A DNA stretch of 64,000 nucleotides from Ostrinia nubilalis. Lineage: Eukaryota; Arthropoda; Insecta; Lepidoptera; Crambidae. A program made the translations under genes and the position numbers. The notes below the pieces were generated by a model. It ran no database searches. It worked only from the letters and a program-made list of their open reading frames with translations, and was not told the origin of the DNA. Below are positions 45,655-57,179 of the stretch, piece by piece; within the stretch, counting starts at the first letter, position 1, and each line of letters begins with the position of its first letter. Location of the stretch: contig NC_087093.1 of assembly GCF_963855985.1 (NCBI RefSeq), positions 13,531,001-13,595,000 on the forward strand, written 5' to 3'.

Positions 45655-47102
45655 GCAACAACAACAACAACACACCCATCAACAACCTATCCAGGTGTGC
45701 CAGGTACCTGGACACAGCTTTACGGTAAATCCCCCAGAGAATACAAGGCATGCGTTGACGTTCAATAGACGGGCATGCTTTCCAAATTTATTTCATTCTT
45801 CTGTCTGTTCTGTGTTTAATTTAACATATTTTACATAATTTGGTTCATTTACCGAAATATCTGTATCCATTTTCTTTTCTTCGCCGTTTTCATCATCGTT
45901 GCGTTGACTTTATTTATTAAACGACTTTTATTAAACTAGTCTAGTGCTGAATATTATGTCACATTTTTGTATGTAGTCATAATACAGTAATATTTTGCTA
46001 ACAGTGAGTAGCTCCATTTCATCAACATAATATAAATAACATTCCATTAGAACGGCTTTATCATTTTTATTGTTATTATCTTTTTATCACTTGCAAACAT
46101 AGTTGCGTACCGTAGTTGAAATTACGAATGGGTATATCTTATTCTACGTGAGATAACACATTAAAAACAACTTCTTTGTATTGAATTTTCTAAACAACTT
46201 CTTTGTATTGAATGTCTCGTGTCACTCTAATTATCCAGTTGTCCCCCTTTTAGATAAGAAATACCACGACTATCCCACACCAACAGAACACAAACTTGGT
46301 GCACACTAGCGCCGCGTCCGCTGCGGTGGCTGCTGCAACCGCTGGGATGGTGGTGTCGTGGTCCTGCGAGTTATGTGGAAGGCTGTTCGCGACCAGAGAC
46401 GAGTGGAGCGCGCATGCGAAGTCACATCTACCAGACAATAAACTGCTACAGGACAAGATGCAGCAAGCCACACAGCATCAGGTAAGAAACGGATAAAAAA
46501 CTTAGGACTTAGTTGGAGGTAGAGTTTGATTGTTTCCTAAACCACAGTGTTAAAAAAGCTACTAAATAATTATCTTCTCGGTCAGGACCTTTGGTCAGGA
46601 TGTTCCAAGCTTGAAGAAAATCGATATTCAGACACGAGAGCTAAAATTGTGCTTTGGATGGCATGTTAAACCAAGTATATACCGTTTAATCGAGTCGCCT
46701 ATGAGTCATGTCAGAGAAACTTTGCTTCTTTTGTTTCAGCAACAAGAAAAAGTCCACTTATCAAACCAGGAGAAGCTCCAGCTGCTTCACCATCACAATC
46801 AGAACCAGCAGATCCTGAACGGCCACGGGATAGCCACCGCCTCCGTGTCCACTGCGACCGTGGTCAACGAGGGCGGTGGCGGCGGGGGCGGGGCCTACTT
46901 CACGCATGGACACACACACTACACCCAGGAGAGGCAACACACTCATGCGCATCATCTATGTCTAATGTGCAGACAGGAGTTTGCGGGCAAAGCCGAGTTC
47001 ATGTTCCATGTAAGAGGACATTTCGAAGGCAAAGTGAGTGATATCGCCGCGGCTGATGTTCTCGCGAGATCTTTGGTGGACAATTCAGGACTGTGCACCT
47101 GA
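31674..47102 (+). CDS. ZAD and C2H2 zinc-finger transcription factor with polyQ tracts
   Basis: A nuclear DNA-binding protein by domain content. Exons: 31674-31868, 33311-33469, 42514-42714, 42938-43153, 43278-43483, 43777-43940, 44312-44395, 44984-45097, 45513-45694, 46254-46481, 46740-47102. Phases close throughout, giving 703 residues. The N-terminal ZAD dimerisation domain has its four cysteines in LCRLC (exon 1) and KICERC (exon 2). Glutamine tracts of about 27, 53 and 25 residues lie in exons 3, 4 and 9. The C2H2 fingers are [40 protein letters not shown] (H-x5-H), [20 protein letters not shown] and [20 protein letters not shown]. The start could instead be the ATG at 31719 (MTEPEDLNF). 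ZAD proteins are a large insect family. The specific orthologue is not recognised. Confidence 0.88.
33311..33469 (+). CDS. ZAD gene exon 2: ZAD C-terminal half
   Basis: TCCAGCAG|ATCTCG...TTCCAG|GTCAGT, 53 codons. It contains [20 protein letters not shown]. Its 3' end and donor are amplified downstream (33470-34320). Confidence 0.9.
33470..34320 (+). repeat. Seven extra tandem copies of the ZAD exon 2 tail and donor
   Basis: Units of about 120 bp. CCACCATCAACTTCCAGGTC (TTTCAGGTC in the last) recurs at about 33567, 33688, 33808, 33927, 34045, 34167 and 34287, after the original at 33450. Each unit starts in the exon at CAGCTGTACAAGTGACGCCA and ends in the intron after GTCAGTCTTTGAGGATAGTC. All retain the CAG|GTCAGT donor while their coding frames are broken. 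A diverged remnant continues to about 34550. Confidence 0.95.
35342..35494 (-). mobile_element. RTE-type LINE 3' fragment
   Basis: CATCATCATCATG followed by CGGTTGGTAGCAGCCTGCGT and CCACCTTGTGGGTGGACGTC: the reverse complement of an RTE 3' end with its ATG-repeat tail. Confidence 0.75.
36664..36930. other. Unassigned GC-rich block, possible LINE 5' piece
   Basis: A GC-rich segment containing CCGTCACCCGGGGGCACAGT and CCCACCCGGCCCCAACACTT in AT-rich intron. It stands just upstream of an RTE 3' end but shows no protein I recognise. Confidence 0.25.
37050..37269 (+). mobile_element. RTE-type LINE 3' end with (ATG)n tail
   Basis: The frame ending at 37243 reads [20 protein letters not shown] and then [16 protein letters not shown], followed directly by (ATG)8. 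This is the C-terminus and tail typical of lepidopteran RTE elements. The upstream part is missing (5' truncated). Confidence 0.85.
39149..39410 (+). other. Unexplained GC-rich block with an open frame
   Basis: 39151-39330 is open for 59 codons ([20 protein letters not shown] and a TAG end) without an obvious start, in otherwise AT-rich intron 2 of the ZAD gene. It may be a transposon fragment or an unrecognised exon. Confidence 0.25.
41225..41342. mobile_element. MITE (GGCTGGGTTGCACCATCTTA family)
   Basis: GAGTTGCACCACCCAACTTT at the left and AAGATGGTGCAACCCAGCCT at the right are imperfect inverted ends. A related end is at 48493-48530. Confidence 0.6.
41640..41817 (+). repeat. Dispersed repeat, inverse copy at 48972-49155
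   Basis: GGACTATTCCCGCCTCTCGT through AACATAGGAGGAGTTCGAAA matches the reverse complement of 48972-49155. Not identified further. Confidence 0.7.
42514..42714 (+). CDS. ZAD gene exon 3: first polyQ tract
   Basis: CATTTCAG|GACGGC...GTCCAG|GTGAGA. It reads [20 protein letters not shown], an Ala run and about 27 glutamines. CAACAG|GTCCAG gives an alternative donor two codons earlier. Confidence 0.85.
42938..43153 (+). CDS. ZAD gene exon 4: polyQ exon
   Basis: GTAAATAG|CAACAG...ATGCAG|GTTAGT, 72 codons, phase 0 to 0. The first 53 codons are uninterrupted CAA/CAG, then [19 protein letters not shown]. The acceptor has almost no pyrimidine tract, so inclusion may be partial. Confidence 0.7.
43278..43483 (+). 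CDS. ZAD gene exon 5
   Basis: GCTTTGCAG|ACACAG...GGGAATTG|GTGAGT, phase 0 to 2. It encodes a Ser/Thr/Pro-rich linker containing [20 protein letters not shown]. Confidence 0.88.
43777..43940 (+). CDS. ZAD gene exon 6
   Basis: TTGTCACAG|GTCACC...AACGAAG|GTAAAA, phase 2 to 1. It encodes linker sequence ([20 protein letters not shown]). Confidence 0.88.
44312..44395 (+). CDS. ZAD gene exon 7: zinc finger 1
   Basis: TTATTGCAG|GTACCA...CATACAG|GTACAT, phase 1 to 1. C-x2-C-x12-H-x3-H finger; the linker TGEKPY continues on exon 8. Confidence 0.92.
44442..44668. mobile_element. hAT MITE with perfect 8 bp target duplication
   Basis: GATTAGGC lies on both sides (44434-44441 and 44669-44676). The ends are CAGCGGTTCCC and GGGATACCCTG. 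Eight-base duplications and CAG...CTG ends are the hAT signature. It sits in the intron between the first two zinc-finger exons. Confidence 0.9.
44984..45097 (+). CDS. ZAD gene exon 8: zinc finger 2
   Basis: CCCACCAG|GCGAAAAG...CCCCTCG|GTAAAA, phase 1 to 1. [20 protein letters not shown] with an H-x5-H end (HMNKLKH). Confidence 0.92.
45513..45694 (+). CDS. ZAD gene exon 9: third polyQ tract
   Basis: ATTAACAG|CGTTAA...ATCCAG|GTGTGC, phase 1 to 0. 25 glutamines at 45596-45670. An alternative donor CAG|GTACCT nine bases later (45703) also keeps the frame. Confidence 0.85.
46254..46481 (+). CDS. ZAD gene exon 10: zinc finger 3
   Basis: CCCCCTTTTAG|ATAAGA...CATCAG|GTAAGA, phase 0 to 0. An Ala-rich stretch precedes finger [20 protein letters not shown]. 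Confidence 0.88.
46740..47102 (+). CDS. ZAD gene exon 11: zinc finger 4 and stop
   Basis: TTTGTTTCAG|CAACAA... to TGA. It contains a Gly run, a His-rich stretch and the last finger [20 protein letters not shown], ending NSGLCT. Confidence 0.9.
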   Translation, partial: QQEKVHLSNQEKLQLLHHHNQNQQILNGHGIATASVSTATVVNEGGGGGGGAYFTHGHTHYTQERQHTHAHHLCLMCRQEFAGKAEFMFHVRGHFEGKVSDIAAADVLARSLVDNSGLCT

Positions 47103-48308
47103 GCCTCAGCCACACCCATCAGCGCCTTCCACGCGGACTGCGGGAAGAGCGTGTTTCAAGACGAAACTATCATGTTGAAGTTTTGAAGCACGCGATGGTG
47201 GGTACTTTTAGTGTAAGTCTAGCTCGTAACTTGTACATCTGAAGACTCCATACCATAAATCCACAGGCTTCCGCAATAGTTTCTTAGCTGTTTAATATTT
47301 GCAATAGGTTGATTATGACTGGTTTACACGTATTCAGTAGATAAGTAGGTAACTAAATTTTTAACTTTATTTTACTTTTTAAAATTGCATCGTAAAATTT
47401 CAACTTCCAAACGTCAAGCTCTTGTTTACTATGAAACAGCTTCTCAAAACGTATCAAGTGACAAGCCCAATTAGTTAGCAATTTAGTTACCTACTTATCA
47501 CGTGTAAATCAGCCTTTAGACTAAGTAAGACACAATCATAGGATTGAATTAAACCAAATACATCGACTAAGTTAATAAGTTTTTTACTAAGTTTCGTGTT
47601 TTAAAAACACAACAATATTCCACGTTTTAATAAAATACATAATAATAAACTGCATATTCGGTATGAAAAGACTCAAGTAACTTTATAAAAAAAACTTCTA
47701 TTAGAGACAGAAATGACAATTCCATTAAAAATAAGTATCTAATTATTTTACTGTTATTAACTACGTGACTAAACTGCCAGAGGAGATTAACTAAATAACA
47801 CACCTACGAGTAAGTTAAATACAATAAATTGTAATCGTGTCACCATAATAATACAGTGTGATAAAATCACAATCTATCTTTATGATCTTAACTCTCAGAT
47901 TAAAGAAAATCTAAAGGTAACTCTATATTTAAGTAGTTTTAGAGAGGATAGTATATTATTGAACTGAAATACGAGTGTCTTTGACATTTACTACCAACTC
48001 GTATGAGGTTCAGGATCTATTGAGGAAAATTGAACGAGATATAACGGTCGTATTAATTTTATTTGTAAATATCTCTAGGCAGTTTGTATTTAGTAAAGCT
48101 AGATGTGTATAAATGTACGATATTTAATTAAGTAATATGTACCTAATTATAGAGGACGGCTGCCGTCTAAAACTATCATAGGAATGTTTAATAGAATCCT
48201 ATAATACCGCTTTATTTAGGGTAGGTTATTGTTAATAGTCCCCACGGGTGTTGAGCGCTGAAGAAAACAAGAGCAGAATGTTTTGATAACTAAACTAAAA
48301 TAAACGTA

Positions 48309-48440
48309 ATTCCACCCACAAGACGGACCGACGACCTCATAAAGGTAGCAGGAAGACGCTGGATGCAGGCCGCTACCAACCGGTCCTTATGGAAATCATT
48401 GGGGGAGGCCTATGTTCAGCAGTGGACGTCTTGTGGATGA
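48309..48440 (+). mobile_element. RTE-type LINE 3' end
   Basis: CCACCCACAAGACGGACCGA to GGAGGCCTATGTTCAGCAGT, same family as 37050-37269. Confidence 0.75.
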
Positions 48441-48803
48441 TGAAAAAAAGACTACCTACTACAGTACAACTGTAGAGAAGAAATACATAACAAAGGTGGG
48501 GTTGCACTATCGTACTTTAACTTTAACAAACGTCAAAAGTCTGTCAGCTAAAAGATTATCACCATCAGTCAGGCTGAGCCATCAGATCATCTAATCTCTA
48601 CTGCAGGATCCCCCTTTATTCACTAGAGCCATATTGAGATCTTTTGGGACGCTCGTCAGATAGGCGAGGAGGTTTGTTATTCTCATATTTCTCGCCTCTT
48701 AGAACATCTACGGGAAGAGTGGGATATTAAATTACTCAATAATTTACTTTACAACAATAATTGATATTTATTGTCCGTGGTGCATAATCTTTTCTTAAAG
48801 GTT

Positions 48804-48926
48804 TTATGCCCGTTTTCACCACCAATACCTAATGTTCAAGTGACCCCTATGAAAACAAAATTCCTGTTAAATGTTACCATAGGGGTCACTTAAAAATTAG
48901 GAATTGATGGTGAAAACGGGCATTAA
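48804..48926. mobile_element. Hairpin MITE, third copy
   Basis: TTATGCCCGTTTTCACCACC at the left and TGATGGTGAAAACGGGCATT at the right; same family as 8690-8811. Confidence 0.8.
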
Positions 48927-48971
48927 ACCTTTGTTTGTCACCTGTCATCCGCTTTGCAATGGAGGGAAGTC

Positions 48972-49155
48972 GAACCCTAATTTCGAACTCCTCCTATGTT
49001 CTTCTGATTAATTTCGTTGCGGGTCCAATGACAGTTTAACTTTCCCCCGGGACAAACTTGACCTTCATTGGTTGGATTTTTATGGCGGTCAAGCTGTAGA
49101 TCCTGGCTACACAGGAGTTGCAGTGATGGGTACGAGAGGTGGGAATAGTCCCGTT
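48972..49155 (-). repeat. Dispersed repeat, inverse copy of 41640-41817
   Basis: CGAACTCCTCCTATGTTCTT through GAGAGGTGGGAATAGTCCCG. The two copies point toward each other on opposite sides of the zinc-finger exons. Confidence 0.7.
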
Positions 49156-51398
49156 TACAACACTAATCTTCGATTTAAACTGAATGAAACTCTTCGAATA
49201 AGTGCTCAAAATCCGTGCTGAGTATTATTACTTACTTTAAGTTCAATGCTAGTCAGTTCGAACATTCTTCGTCCGAGTCTAGTCATTTTGAGGATGAGTG
49301 CATCTAGTCATTTGTAAATAAGACCTAGTCAGTCTAAAAATCTAGTCATAAAGTAGTAAGTAATGTGAATATTGTATTTTTATATATATATTTATGATTG
49401 TGTGTTTAATGCTAGTAATGAATAATTTTTTGAAGCAAAATATATTATTTAAGTTTAATCTGCCATTTATACAATGTTTTCGTACAAATAACTTATTTTC
49501 ATATTTTTTCGTGAGAATTTATACATATTTTATACAATTTAATCCAGCAATGTTTTTAAAAATGAATTTACATGGGATTTTTTATGAACATCGGACCTTA
49601 ATGACTAAATTATTATTTGGTAGAGCGAAACACATAGTAAGTACAATAATAATAATACTAGAAATTAAGTCATGCCTTTACCACAAGCAATACTACAATA
49701 GTACTAGTGCTTTATTCCGATAGAACAATAATAAGAATTAATAAAATCAGTTAACCTAATCCATGAAAATAGACATAAACAGAAATTATTCGCCTATAGT
49801 TTCGATTATCGTATAGTAGATATAGTTTATTATTTTTATTAGGTGAATGTGCTCTTGAAAAATTTACATTTGATTAAATTACTTTTATTTTATTACTTGC
49901 TTAACTATGTACCAAATATGTAGGGTATCGTATACTCCTTTATTGTAGAGTCCCAAGAGAGTATTTAAAAGAACTGATTTATATTGAAAAGTTGTCTTAG
50001 TAAAAGTTTCATATTTTTGAGTTTCCAGATGTTTCAAAATGTAACACCTAACAGGAAATTTTGCTTTTGCATTTTTCTATGATATTCATTAGTCTTCGAT
50101 TACATTTGTGTTTTAGTTTTAAAAAAGTGTGGCTGATCTACGCTAAATTATAAGTATCCTTTACATTTCTTTCTTTTATCAAACAACACAATTTTAGTTG
50201 GCTCGAAGTGTTTGTAAGCCATGTTTGGTATTGTGCAGTGCGATAAGAAATGGAATGACCTTTCGATGCTACAAATGGCCGATTTTTTTGTAATAGATGT
50301 ATAAATATTTTGATAAATAGATATCCAAGCTAGTTAGATGTAAACTTAAGCCAATATGATCCGAAATTAGAAATAAATAGTATGAAAGATGAACTATGAT
50401 ATGTAGCATCGATTGGGCACTTAGGTAGGTAGTGTGTAGTTATGAAATGATTCAATTTCGTTCACATTTAGGTAAAAATATGGTACAATCGTTTATGTAG
50501 AATTAAAACTTAACTTATTGACTTTATGCAAGATTTAAAAAATGTAAAGTAATGTATTCCGAAAGAAATTAAGAATTAGTTAATTTATAATTCTTACGTG
50601 GAATTTTCAATGCTCGTACGTGTTCGTCACCTCTATTAAAAATTCACAAAATATTTTTCGCTTGAAGGTTTTAGAAATGTTTCTTATCATGTTAATTTGT
50701 GTGTAAATGGTTACTTTACGTAAACGAATTATTGAAACTACATCAATGTTTTGCCCAATGCTTTTATTATTACGACGTAGGTAAGTAAGTACTTACCAAA
50801 AACATTTAGTTTTATGTGTACGAGTTACCTACTTACTTCACCTTATTATGCACTCTTTATAATAAAATTGATACCTCTCTACTCTCATAGAAAATTGACT
50901 GAAAAATTTGTGGGCTCGACTATGATTTTGAGCTTAATTTAATTTTGGATTATCCTTTTCCTTTTTTTTCAAATAATTTTATGCATCTGGGACTATCTAC
51001 GTGCAACCACAGAATAATAATAAGTACTGTGCAACGAAACAGAAACTTAAGTTGATTTTCTTCTTAAATTCACTTACGACTGTCAACTTTTTCTTTCAGC
51101 GAAACAAAGCTTTCTGGAACATCTGCGATCTATGTATGAGCTTTCAATTTAATTACAAAAGTAACAAAAGTTTTCAATAATTTTACCTAAATGTGAACAA
51201 AAGGGGATAAAGGTCGCTCTTCTGAGCGTCAGAGCACGATGGAAGTTACAAATTTGATTAGGCTACGGTAGAACGCGCCACGAGGTGATTAGGTGGGACA
51301 TTTATGCAATAAAAATAGGTTACTGTGTAGTTTTACTAAGCTAATCCACTAGCCCTTAACTTTTTAAAGTAGACTAGTCGAAAGCGTAGCTTTCTCTT

Positions 51399-51442
51399 TT
51401 TAGGGTTCCGTAGCCAAATGGCAAAAAACGGAACCCTTATAG
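51399..51442. repeat. Short hairpin repeat AGGGTTCCGTAGCC
   Basis: AGGGTTCCGTAGCCAAATGG followed by AAAAAACGGAACCCT forms a small stem. It resembles the end of a widespread lepidopteran transposon. Confidence 0.5.
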
Positions 51443-53100
51443 ATTCTTTTAATATTTATTTTGTGTAACGCATTCGCATACTTCAAGGTTTTTTGCAAAG
51501 TAAATGCCTCGTATTTTTAGGGGACTCTTTTAATCTATGAAGGTCTACCAACCTCAATTTATTTAGTATTTCTTAAACTACCAATTTCGATTGATTTATC
51601 AACCAACCGATTAGTACATAACCTTTCTTTTATTTGTCAATAAAATTACTTATGAAGTATACCTAGGTACCTGTGTTGTAGTTCGAACTCTCAGTTAAAA
51701 TATCTATTAAGCTCTCAGAAACTGGAAAAGCTCGCTGGTAAAGGCTGAAAACCAGCGTCGTCATCTACAGGAACATGGGTCTCTACATTTAGTAAGACTT
51801 ATTTTTATATGCTACCTGTGTTATAATATAAGCTGTAAAGAAATAAATAAATTATGGTATAGTGAGCTCCTAGTGATTGCTATAATACAGTTTGTGCCCT
51901 TGTTATAATCGATTTTACATTATTTGCAACCCGAATGTTATATATTTTTGTAATAACCGTAATTATCTCATTTTTGTGTACCCTAGAGAATACGAGGCTT
52001 ACTTGGTTAGCATAGGTATTATAATTTTTACAAAAAGTTTTATAGATATAGTTTTTCCTCTAGAAATAAGTTTTAAAACAGCTGTGGAATTGGATGTTCA
52101 GATAAACATAGGTAGTACATAATTTTAATGTAATGTATGTATAATTAAAAATTGGGACGTCATAGCGATGTATTAGTTAATAAGTAGATATTTATAACGA
52201 GATGATTGGCTTTCAGGATGATCTCAAATATCTAGTCCTAGGTTAGTGTGCTGTAAAGTTTAGTTTAGTTAGACGTTTTTAATTCTATGGTCCAGTTATA
52301 AGATACGTTAGTTTAAAATAGTCCTTTGGACCAAAAGAACTCTTTAGAATTAAACACTGATTAAGGAAGTGTGTAAATAATGAGTGCTCACGTATGTATG
52401 TATAAATTAAGCTATGTGTATAGTATATGGCTGTTTTATGTGTTGAATTTGATACATAATTGATATCTAATCGTTTCGGTGAGATAGTGGTTTAGTATTC
52501 CGTTAATATTTTGTCTAATTTGGTAGTAAGAAACAGACTATCATTTACGTATGCTTGTTTGTCTAATCTTCAACTTTCGACTACTTAAGAAATTAAAACA
52601 GCCATTTACTACTGTGTGCCTCTGGATTCAGTTACTTTATCTCGTGATAGCCTCGAAATTAAATAATATTTAGTAAAATCTTTTTTTTTGTTACAGGCAA
52701 TTTTTGAATTCTAAGTTACCAATGTACAAATATATAAATCGAATAAACTTAGAAGTTTATAGAGTCAATAAATAGATAAATATTTTTATTTTGCTGTTTT
52801 AGCGTTAACATAACTTATTTCGCAAAATATATGAATGACGACTTATCTGTGATTGCATTTTTTACTTGACTATCTTATAACATAAACTACAATATTTTTT
52901 AAATCTTGGTTTTTATGATTACTAATTTATAGAGTTACATCGTAAATTGTAATTTTAAGAGCAATAAATAAGTGGCATATCGTAATGAAAGCTGAATTTG
53001 TAAAAAGTTTATAAAAATGTCGTGCGTTATGTAAAAAATTGTAAAGTAGCGAGAGTTTTGAGAATAAAAAGAAATTACTCCAAATCTGTTATTTCATTCA

Positions 53101-56100
53101 TTTAGTTTTATGTAAGTACTTATAGGTACCTACCTACTTAATTGCTCGATCATTTATACCAAATATCGTTAAAAGTTATCAAAGGGCTACGTCATTACAC
53201 ATACCTACTACAATATTACTATTTTATTAGTAAACCTGATGAGTGACTCTACTACACGTAAACAATCACCAAAATAAAAATAAAATGGCAAGTCGGGCAC
53301 AAACTTGTAAAAAAGCAACGAGTACCTATAGGTGTACCAGAATCTCATGGCAAACAAAAATATTGGAAAAGTGTGTTTTTCATATGGCAATTGTCTATGG
53401 TTTAATTGTCACCTGTCAAAGAAAATTATGAAATCTGTCAGCCGCTGCAAAAATTTTGTAATCTCTTCTTGACTATTTGTTATTTTTGTGAAAAAATCGA
53501 AAAAGCTCAAGCAAGTCATATTGTTTTCAATGTGAATTGTAAAATAAGACATAATTCAAAGTCAATCTTTGATTCTAAAGCGCGTCGTCGAGTTGACAGT
53601 AAGTTGGACTGAAATATTTTGATACATTTAGTTTATTACCCAATTACGTCACAAGGAGGGTTATGTTTTTTTATATTATTCTTAATACTTAGCTGCTTTA
53701 TCGGGGTTTTCAGGTATATCTCACAAATTGGTGCAGGGGAATGGTCAAAATGTTATGACCATGTAAAGAAAATTGAAAAAGATTTTATCTCTTTATTTTG
53801 ATCATCTATTGAAGAACAAGAAATTGCAAGTGGAGTTCTTAGAATCGTTTTCTAGTTCTGAATGAAGTGATAAGTTAAAAGTATGATGCATAATAAAATT
53901 AGTTACTTAAATTAATAATACGATTTATTTATTTTTCAAGACACTTTCCCGATGTATAACAACTTTCTTCATACACATACCTACCTAAAATGTATATTCG
54001 TACTTCATGTTCATTAATATTAAAGTCATAAAAGTAAAAAATTAAACAGTATCAAGATCGTTTATTCCAATTTCCCCAGTATTGCTCTCAACAAAGTTTA
54101 TTTTCCCTATTTGCCATGAGATTCTGGTACACCTATAACCGTGATCGAATTCAAAATAAAATAACATATACAGGGTGTCCCAGAATGGGTGAATCAAACT
54201 GATAGGGGAGGTAGCTCTACTAATGTACTATCACTAAAAAATAAGAAAAAAAAGCGCATAAGGACACAAAAAAAATTTTTTTTTGGAAAATGAAAATGAA
54301 TCAGCTTTGCCTAAGTATCTGGCTATAATTGCTGCGTTTGGATATTTGTACTTTTTTCTTACTAATATTAATTGTACATGATAGCTTCGTTTATCTGTAA
54401 ACAAACTTTTGAAAATAATGACTAGATTTCGAATTTAGAGCACATCTAAATATTATATAATAAAAAGTAAAAAAACTAAAACCCAACTACGACAAAAAAC
54501 GACGCTGAAAAAGTATAAAACAAGATTTTCAGAATACTAAACTGAACAAAGTTGCTAATGTAGTTGCATAGTAATTTTCATGTTTGGAAAACCGCAGTCA
54601 CACGTTGTCAAAGTGCTACGGTAGGTAGGTATATGTAACGTGTGACTACGCCTTTCCAAACATGAAAATTACTATGCAACTACATTAGCAACTTTGTTCA
54701 GTTTAGAATTCTGAAAATCTTGTTTTATACTTTTTCAGCGTCGTTTTTTGTCGTAGTTGGGTTTTAGTTTTTTTACTTTTTATTATTTGTACTATTTTGG
54801 TGATAAAGTGTATTTGTGAAAACAAAAGTTAAATTGATGAACTAATAAGTAGTAAAGAAGCTATGAACGAAAAGATGTGAATTATATGCAATTAGCCCAT
54901 GAATACAGGTAAAGTCACAAGCAAATGCTAGTAATATATATAATATTCAAAATGTACAAGTAAAGCGCTTTCAAATGATACCAAACACGGCATATTTATC
55001 TTAACTTTATTTTTTTACTCTGTATGTTTTGTCCGCTAGAGGGCGCCACATTAGATTTTGTGAAACCCCATAAAGCCTATAACCAGCGGACAATTAAGAC
55101 GCTTCTAATGATATGTCATTTGTCGAATTCTGATAAGTAGTTTAGAAGTTACGAGGGTACACATGAACATACATACATACATACATAGCCTGTCAAAATC
55201 ATAACCCTCCTTTTGCTTTGCCGTAGTCGGGTAAAAAGGAGAAACTGACTGACTTAGTGACATATCAACGCACAGCCTAAACGGCTAAACGTAGGCACTT
55301 GAAATTTGGAAGGGACGTAGCTTAGGTACCGTAGAGGTGCACTAAGAAAGGAATTCCCACGGAAACGGGAATTATTTTTGTATGAAAAATCTAAACCGCT
55401 TAAGTTAGACGCTTAAAATTTGGCATGCAGGTACTCACCCATTCTGGGACACCCTGTATAAGTGTTTTGTTTATGTCATGAAGTATGAAAAAAGACCAAA
55501 GGAATAATAACGTATTCTTAGTAAACTACTTTCAAGTAAGTTTTGCGATTATTTTGTTCTGCTGAATGCGGAAAAAACGTTATTGCTACAAGCAAAGCCG
55601 GTAACTGCAATTATATTGCAACGAGGTAGGTATATTGTATTTGTTTATCCGTGTTTTCTTAGCATATTGACATGTCATATAATATAAGAGAACACTTGAG
55701 GATAAGATAATATTAATAGTATTTTCAAATATCGCAATGCACTTATCTAACCCCCAACTGAGCTGTTTTTATACATTTTATAGATAACTCATCAGTAAAG
55801 TAGATATTTATAAAGAAACGTTATAACATACGCCTAAATAATGTATGTGCATAGTCCACACTTCTTTGCCCAAAGCGGAATTCGAACCTGTATGTAACCA
55901 CTCTGGCATTGTTTTCACATCGTGAAAGTTGTTTATTATAATTTAATATTATATTATGGTATCTGTGCGAATATCTTAACCAATCGGCCGCATTTCTTTT
56001 ATTGTTTTATACTATGGCCATTAAAACACAAATATTTATTTATTTATTTCCACATATTTACATTTACACTATCTTTACAGGTAAGACCTAATGCGATAGC

Positions 56101-57135
56101 TTAACTTAATGTAGGTACCTACTTAATAATAACTTAAAAACTAACCACAGTATCTAAATTTATTATGGATTATTCTGGTCCGAAATAAATAAATTATTAT
56201 TATTATAAAAACAAATGCTTTTAATAAACAACAAAACGGTAATAACCTCTTTCGTATGGGTAGGAAATTTTTAAAATGAGGTATATTTGACATACAAGTT
56301 ACAACGTCATTTTATTTCAAAATTTCAGTCTTCAAGGAAAAATATGTTTTTTTCTAAATTATGTGTTAAATAATATTCTAAGATCACCTATGTCTGCAGA
56401 AAACTGCCGACCGCCTACTTTTTATTCAGCTTACAAGGTAATTGTTTTTAATTATAAGATGACATAGAAATTAAGTTCAGATAAATAATTTATTGTTATC
56501 GTCTATTCCCCTACTTATTTTGACACGAAAGCGTGGTTCTTGGTTCTTGCGAGGTTATAGTATTTGTAGGTACTGAGTCGCAGATTCGATTCCCGAACCA
56601 GATTAAACCTTTTCTAAATAGTCAGGAGTTTCTGGGCGATGTAAATTAATGAATGGAATTAATGACCAAGTTTGGCAGAAAAGCGATTGTATTTGCACTG
56701 GTCTTTTTAATTAAATAAAAATAATTGCTTCAAGGGCTTTAAATTACCTATCACTTTAGAAAGTTATTCACCTAACCCGGAAATTTTTGCTGTAGGCTCA
56801 ATGATAAACAGCCTAGCTATCTACTTACATGCTTTGCATTTTATTGCTCTTTAATACATATGAACACAAAGTACAATAACTAACACCTTTGATTAAAATA
56901 ATCATAGAATAACATTATTAACAACCTAAACTTAACAAATAAGTAGGTAAAGGGTGGGTAGAGCCTCCTTTAAGCTAGCACATGCGATTACCTACTGTAG
57001 TTATTAATCTTACACTTAAGTGATATGGCTGAAAGTACTATATGGTAGGTAATAGTATTTTCAAGAATACAAAAATAATGTTTATAGAGCCCGACACAAG
57101 CAAATACTTTATTTTTCATTGTTTATTTTTTTCAG
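53101..57135. other. Intergenic region before the two orphan genes
   Basis: AT-rich. Apart from the TIR element at 54169-55458 I see no supported gene, RNA or promoter element. Confidence 0.5.
54169..55458. mobile_element. 1.3 kb TIR element with internal foldback
   Basis: TACAGGGTGTCCCAGAATGG at the left and CCATTCTGGGACACCCTGTA at the right, with TA ends (mariner-like). Inside, 54459-54613 and 54640-54786 are reverse complements (CCAACTACGACAAAAAACGA and its mirror). The rest includes GTCCGCTAGAGGGCGCCA. No transposase frame. Confidence 0.8.
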
Positions 57136-57179
57136 CCTCTATTCGGCCTGTAGTCTTCCCAACTGTTAAAACTACCAAA

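Larger units (their letters stand above)
47103..53100 (+). other. AT-rich region, probable long 3' UTR of the ZAD gene
   Basis: 6 kb without a credible gene. It holds inserted repeats at 48309-48440, 48804-48926, 48972-49155 and 51399-51442; the rest is unique AT-rich sequence. AATAAA at 53063 is one candidate end, but earlier hexamers exist. The extent of the UTR is not resolved. Confidence 0.35.

Noticed and set aside
51892..52122. 76-residue frame in the AT-rich region after the ZAD gene
   Set aside because: AT-rich hydrophobic translation typical of chance frames, with no start context or homology.
57042..57179. Upstream extension of gene A from the ATG at 57042
   Set aside because: A strong branch/pyrimidine/AG acceptor ends at 57135, so the upstream part is more likely intron.
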